This document shows, in pieces, positions 6,692 to 8,822 of a stretch of 8,822 nt of DNA. Location: assembly GCA_050115555.1 (NCBI GenBank), contig JASFQI010000202.1:1-8822 (forward strand). Direction: 5' to 3'. The stretch is from JASFQI01 sp050115555. Lineage in GTDB: Bacteria > Desulfobacterota > DSM-4660 > Desulfatiglandales > HGW-15. The position numbers and the translations under genes were made by a program. The notes beneath the pieces were generated by a model. That model saw only the letters and a program-made list of their open reading frames with translations. It was not told the DNA's origin and did no database searches. Within the stretch, counting starts at the first letter, position 1. Each line of letters starts with the position of its first letter.

Positions 6692-6708
6692 TGAAAGGGG
6701 GCCTTTCA
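6692..6708 (+). terminator. Probable terminator after the two-component system
   Basis: TGAAAGG (6692-6698) pairs with CCTTTCA (6702-6708) over a GGG loop, and TTTG follows. The stem is 7 bp with only three G-C pairs and the T-run is short, so efficiency is uncertain. Its position 23 nt after the response regulator stop fits the end of the four-gene cluster. Confidence 0.45.
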
Positions 6709-6927
6709 TTTGCGGCTCCTGTCCGCTCCCTCCAACCACCTACCTCGTACCCGACTCCTCCGCCCCTTGCCGAACCTTGACGGGCTTGTCATTGTCCTGA
6801 CGTGATCGAGCATTCAAGGAAAAAATCCCTTCTATTGGGCAACGTGCATGGTATAAAAGAGTGCCGAAGCCGTTGGTCCAAGGGACGTCCATGGCTTTGC
6901 GCCACAAAATCGATACGGCCAACGAAT

Positions 6928-6951
6928 CGATAGCGACAGCGATTTCGATAC
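6928..6951. repeat. Degenerate hexamer array (CGATAG-CGACAG-CGATTT-CGATAC)
   Basis: Four consecutive 6-nt units beginning with CGA are visible: CGATAG, CGACAG, CGATTT and CGATAC. The array is short and imperfect, and chance is not excluded. It sits in the non-coding block upstream of the 99-aa membrane protein. Confidence 0.4.
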
Positions 6952-7039
6952 CATAACACCACAACCCAACAAACGGATGTGCTGGTCGTTCTTTGTTCGC
7001 CCCAGTGATCCATGACCAAGCGCTGTTCGGAGGACACCG

Positions 7040-7339
7040 GTGTCCGGTCTTCAGGAAATCCTCATCCTCGTTCTCGTCATCGTGGTCCTCTTTACCCTGC
7101 CCCGGATGCTTCAGCGGGGGAAGGAAAGCAAGGGCACGGCTTCTTTGCCGCAGGAAAAGCCCATGCACGGCCGCACGCGCCTGGCCATCCTGGCCAGCGG
7201 GCTCTGGCCGGCCATGGCGGCGGTTCTCCTGGAGCCCTGGCATGGGGAGATCGTCCCGTTTCTCGTGATCGGCCTGCTGCCCGTGGGGTTGGGCTGGGCC
7301 ATCGCCTGGGTGGTGCGGGGGTACAAAAAAGAGTCGTAA
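7040..7339 (+). CDS. Small membrane protein of 99 aa, three predicted spans
   Basis: The function is not recognised. The start is a GTG at 7040 with GGAGG (7029-7033) 6 nt upstream, a strong site. The N-terminus carries a hydrophobic helix (about 6-20, EILILVLVIVVLFTL) followed by PRMLQRGK. A polar linker follows (about 26-47), then two more hydrophobic segments (about 48-64 and 71-92) and a basic tail RGYKKES. The opening superficially resembles TatA-type proteins (short helix, then a basic amphipathic stretch), but TatA has one span and no such C-terminal pair, so I do not call it TatA. It lies alone between two non-coding blocks, downstream of the two-component system's terminator and upstream of the cytochrome gene on the same strand. 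The ribosome site and the membrane-protein pattern make it a real gene. Confidence 0.75.
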   Translation: MSGLQEILILVLVIVVLFTLPRMLQRGKESKGTASLPQEKPMHGRTRLAILASGLWPAMAAVLLEPWHGEIVPFLVIGLLPVGLGWAIAWVVRGYKKES

Positions 7340-7424
7340 CATCGCGGCCCTTGCCGCCGTTTTCGTAGGACCGGGATTGAACACAAGTTTTTGGTTGCCT
7401 AAACAAGCGTAATATGCGAAGAAA

Positions 7425-7453
7425 AAGACCCGTATCCTTTGAATACGGGTCTT
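7425..7453 (-). terminator. Strong intrinsic terminator, T-tract on the minus strand
   Basis: AAGACCCGTAT (7425-7435) and ATACGGGTCTT (7443-7453) form a perfect 11-bp stem with a 7-nt loop. Read on the minus strand the hairpin runs into CTTTTTCTTC, a good U-tract. On the plus strand it is followed by CTTCGACAG, a poor tail. It therefore looks built to stop minus-strand transcription, although the annotated genes on both sides (99-aa protein and cytochrome) are on the plus strand. It may also act as a weak plus-strand terminator after the 99-aa gene. Confidence 0.6.
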
Positions 7454-7455
7454 CG

Positions 7456-7489
7456 ACAGCGCGCCGGGAGCTAGGAATGCCGCGCCTGT
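7456..7489. repeat. Imperfect hairpin beside the 7425-7453 terminator
   Basis: ACAGCGCG (7456-7463) pairs with CGCGCCTGT (7481-7489) with one bulged C, giving 8 bp around a 17-nt loop. It is adjacent to the terminator hairpin, so a minus-strand transcript would carry two stem-loops in a row followed by a U-tract, the general layout of a small RNA. No clear minus-strand promoter is visible just upstream. On the plus strand it would lie in the 5' leader of the cytochrome message. Confidence 0.35.
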
Positions 7490-7555
7490 GGAAATGACCT
7501 TCCGCCAAGGGCGATGGGGTGTCGGCGCCTGTCCGGGGAGGAAGGAGATGAGAGC

Positions 7556-7993
7556 GTGAACATGAGGACGATAGCCGTTCTGGTCATTCTGGGTCTGCTC
7601 GCCTGCTTTCCGGCGTGCTCCACCGAACCGGGTGTATCCACCGGAGATGAAGAGGAGCTCGGTGATTACATGCTCATTCAGAACGACGTGTACGCGAACC
7701 GGAAAATGGGTCCGGTCAAGTTCACGCATGATACGCATTGGGAAGACTACGGCATCTTCTGCGAAGACTGCCACCACGACTATGTGAACGGGGAGAACGT
7801 CTGGACCGAGGACGACGAGGCCAAGGCGTGCATCTCCTGCCACAAGCCGGGGAAACCCCAGGGAAACGTGTACAAGCTCTCCACGGCCTACCACAAGAAC
7901 TGCCGTACCTGCCACAGGGACATGAACGAAGGCGAGGAAGAGGAAGCCGCCCCGTTCGCATGCTACAGCTGCCACGAACGCAAAATGGAGTAA
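7556..7993 (+). CDS. Tetraheme class III (c3-like) cytochrome c with lipoprotein-like signal
   Basis: This 145-aa exported electron carrier has four CXXCH heme sites: CEDCH (69-73), CISCH (92-96), CRTCH (116-120) and CYSCH (136-140). Distal histidines lie where class III cytochromes have them: FTHDTH (H58, H61), the second His of CHH (H74) and YH (H113). That gives four bis-His hemes. Classical c3 has CXXXXCH at hemes 2 and 4; here all four are CXXCH, as in c7 proteins. The N-terminus is a signal sequence (ILGLLACFPACS) with two possible lipobox cysteines, C17 (LLAC) and C21 (FPAC), so membrane anchoring is likely but not certain. The GTG at 7556 is chosen because AAGGAG (7542-7547) lies 8 nt upstream; ATG 7562, two codons later, is the alternative. 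An acidic stretch (EGEEEE, 125-130) precedes heme 4. The redox partner is not in the window. Confidence 0.92.
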   Translation: MNMRTIAVLVILGLLACFPACSTEPGVSTGDEEELGDYMLIQNDVYANRKMGPVKFTHDTHWEDYGIFCEDCHHDYVNGENVWTEDDEAKACISCHKPGKPQGNVYKLSTAYHKNCRTCHRDMNEGEEEEAAPFACYSCHERKME

Positions 7994-8010
7994 CCCGGCA
8001 GGCGGATTCC

Positions 8011-8048
8011 TCGCACACGCAGGCCGCAGCCTGTCTCTCTGCGTGCGA
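8011..8048. terminator. Hairpin between convergent genes, possible bidirectional terminator
   Basis: CACGCAG (8016-8022) pairs perfectly with CTGCGTG (8039-8045). Outside a 2-nt bulge, TCGCA... and ...CGA extend the stem to about 10 bp around a 16-nt loop. It sits in the 91-bp gap between the convergent cytochrome and hybrid kinase genes, where a shared terminator would be expected. Neither side has a T-run, so it may assist rho-dependent ends or mRNA stability instead. Confidence 0.4.
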
Positions 8049-8084
8049 AGCACCCGGATGCCGAAACCACCGGCCGCCTCGGGG

Positions 8085-8822
8085 TCAGATATCCAATGCC
8101 TGCCGGATCTTCCGTGACAGCGCTTTCAGATCAAACGGTTTCTGGATGAATCCCTGACAGCCCCGATCCAGGATCTCCTGGGCCTGGCCGTCGAGGGTGT
8201 AGCCGCTCGAGAGGAGGACCCGGACCTCCGGATCGATCTCCCGCATGCGATCGTAAGTCTCCCCGCCGCTCATGCCGGGCATGATCATGTCCAGGACCAC
8301 CAGGTCGATCTCGCCCTTCCTCGCCGCATAGAGCTCCAGGGCCTCCGGCCCGCTCCCGGCCGTGAACACCCGGTAGCCCAGCCTTTCCAGAAGCTGTCCC
8401 CCCACCTCGAGGATCATCTGCTCGTCGTCCACGAGTAGGAGGCCCCCCTCTCCCATCACGACCTGCGCATCGGGCTTCTCCTCTTCGACCACTTCCCTGT
8501 CCGAGGCCGGGAGGTAGAGGGTGAAGGTGGCTCCCTTCCCCTTTTCGCTCTGCACGTTGATGAAGCCGCCGTGGTTCTTGACGATGCCGTACACCGAGGC
8601 AAGACCGAGTCCTGTCCCTTTTCCCATGGCCCGGGTGGAGAAGAACGGATCGAAAATTTTCTTCACGGTCCGGGCATCCATGCCCACCCCGGTGTCGGTC
8701 ACCAAGATGCGGACGAAACGGCCCGGGGCAATCTCGGGGGAGTTGACGTCCTCCTGGTCGAGGGTGACGTTCCCGGTCTGCACGTACAGGTCTCCTCCGC
8801 CGGGCATGGCCTGCCAGGCATT
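8085..8822 (-). CDS. Hybrid sensor histidine kinase, C-terminal part (runs off the right edge)
   Basis: The visible 245 residues are the end of a kinase with a fused receiver. The reading frame is open to the window edge and opens with NAWQAMPGGG, the end of the N box of an HATPase domain. Next come G1 DTGVGM (43-48), the F box FDPFFSTR (about 57-64) and G2 GKGTGLGLAS (67-76). After a linker of about 25 residues, a receiver domain follows with VDDE (D132/D133), the phospho-acceptor D178 in VVLDMIMPGMSGG, S205 in LLSSGY, and K228 in FIQKPFD. The protein ends ALDI. The sensor, PAS or dimerisation parts are outside the window, so the signal is unknown. This architecture (HATPase then a C-terminal receiver) is common in deltaproteobacteria and often feeds a phosphorelay. 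The gene is convergent with the cytochrome gene and has no visible partner regulator here. Confidence 0.93.
   Translation of the reverse strand, partial: NAWQAMPGGGDLYVQTGNVTLDQEDVNSPEIAPGRFVRILVTDTGVGMDARTVKKIFDPFFSTRAMGKGTGLGLASVYGIVKNHGGFINVQSEKGKGATFTLYLPASDREVVEEEKPDAQVVMGEGGLLLVDDEQMILEVGGQLLERLGYRVFTAGSGPEALELYAARKGEIDLVVLDMIMPGMSGGETYDRMREIDPEVRVLLSSGYTLDGQAQEILDRGCQGFIQKPFDLKALSRKIRQALDI

Larger units (their letters stand above)
6669..7039. other. 371-bp non-coding block of unusual composition
   Basis: Apart from the terminator at 6692-6708, nothing here looks like a gene. The part from about 6780 to 7010 differs from the flanks: it is less GC-rich, has A-runs, and includes short repeats such as ATCGAT at 6909-6914 and 6926-6931 and a hexamer array at 6928-6951. 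The minus strand stays open through it in two frames, but those frames have no ribosome site and continue antisense into real genes. A TATAAA box at 6852-6857 with TTCTAT 16 bp upstream is a weak promoter candidate for the 99-aa gene. It could be a decayed gene, a dispersed intergenic element or a regulatory RNA region. Confidence 0.5.

Noticed and set aside
7040..7339. Calling the 99-aa protein a TatA/TatB translocase component
   Set aside because: Only the first helix resembles TatA. The two additional membrane segments and the lack of the usual amphipathic helix do not fit.
6740..8053. 437-aa open frame on the minus strand
   Set aside because: It runs antisense through the 99-aa gene, the 7425-7453 terminator hairpin and the tetraheme cytochrome. 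Its sequence has no domain and it has no ribosome site.

Overview
The window is high-GC bacterial chromosome. The best guess for the host is an anaerobic deltaproteobacterium (Desulfobacterota). That rests on a class III (c3/c7-like) multiheme cytochrome c, a single-domain ArsA-family ATPase with no arsenic genes around it, and the general codon and GC style. No rRNA or other taxonomic marker is present, so the assignment is an inference.

Layout, left to right. (1) The minus strand carries the start of hisS (histidyl-tRNA synthetase, running off the left edge). Beyond a roughly 400-bp hairpin-rich spacer lies a two-gene unit: an ArsA-type ATPase followed by a 75-aa protein whose start overlaps the ATPase stop. 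A sigma70-like promoter sits just upstream of the ATPase. (2) After a divergent intergenic region, a plus-strand cluster of four genes (2571-6668) encodes a FAD oxidoreductase of the phytoene desaturase/CrtISO/RetSat superfamily with a twin-arginine signal, a small membrane protein of the isoprenylcysteine/phospholipid methyltransferase type, a LytS-type membrane histidine kinase and a LytTR response regulator. The last two overlap by 8 bp, and a hairpin terminator follows. (3) A 371-bp non-coding stretch of different character precedes a 99-aa three-span membrane protein. (4) Next come a strong hairpin with its U-tract on the minus strand, then a tetraheme c3-like cytochrome c with a lipoprotein-like signal. 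(5) Convergent to the cytochrome, the right edge holds the C-terminal half of a hybrid histidine kinase (HATPase plus receiver).

How the genes may work together. The LytS/LytTR pair is a complete two-component system whose kinase has only a membrane-embedded sensor. It lies in line with two enzymes suited to hydrophobic substrates (an isoprenoid-type oxidoreductase and an integral-membrane methyltransferase). This suggests, as an inference, a regulated membrane-lipid, quinone or carotenoid-like modification pathway. The predicted Tat export of the oxidoreductase would place that chemistry on the outer face of the inner membrane. The cytochrome is probably a periplasmic or membrane-anchored electron carrier; its redox partners are not in the window.

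No CRISPR array, intact insertion sequence, tRNA or rRNA was found. Long open frames antisense to the ATPase, the oxidoreductase and the cytochrome are judged to be coding shadows.
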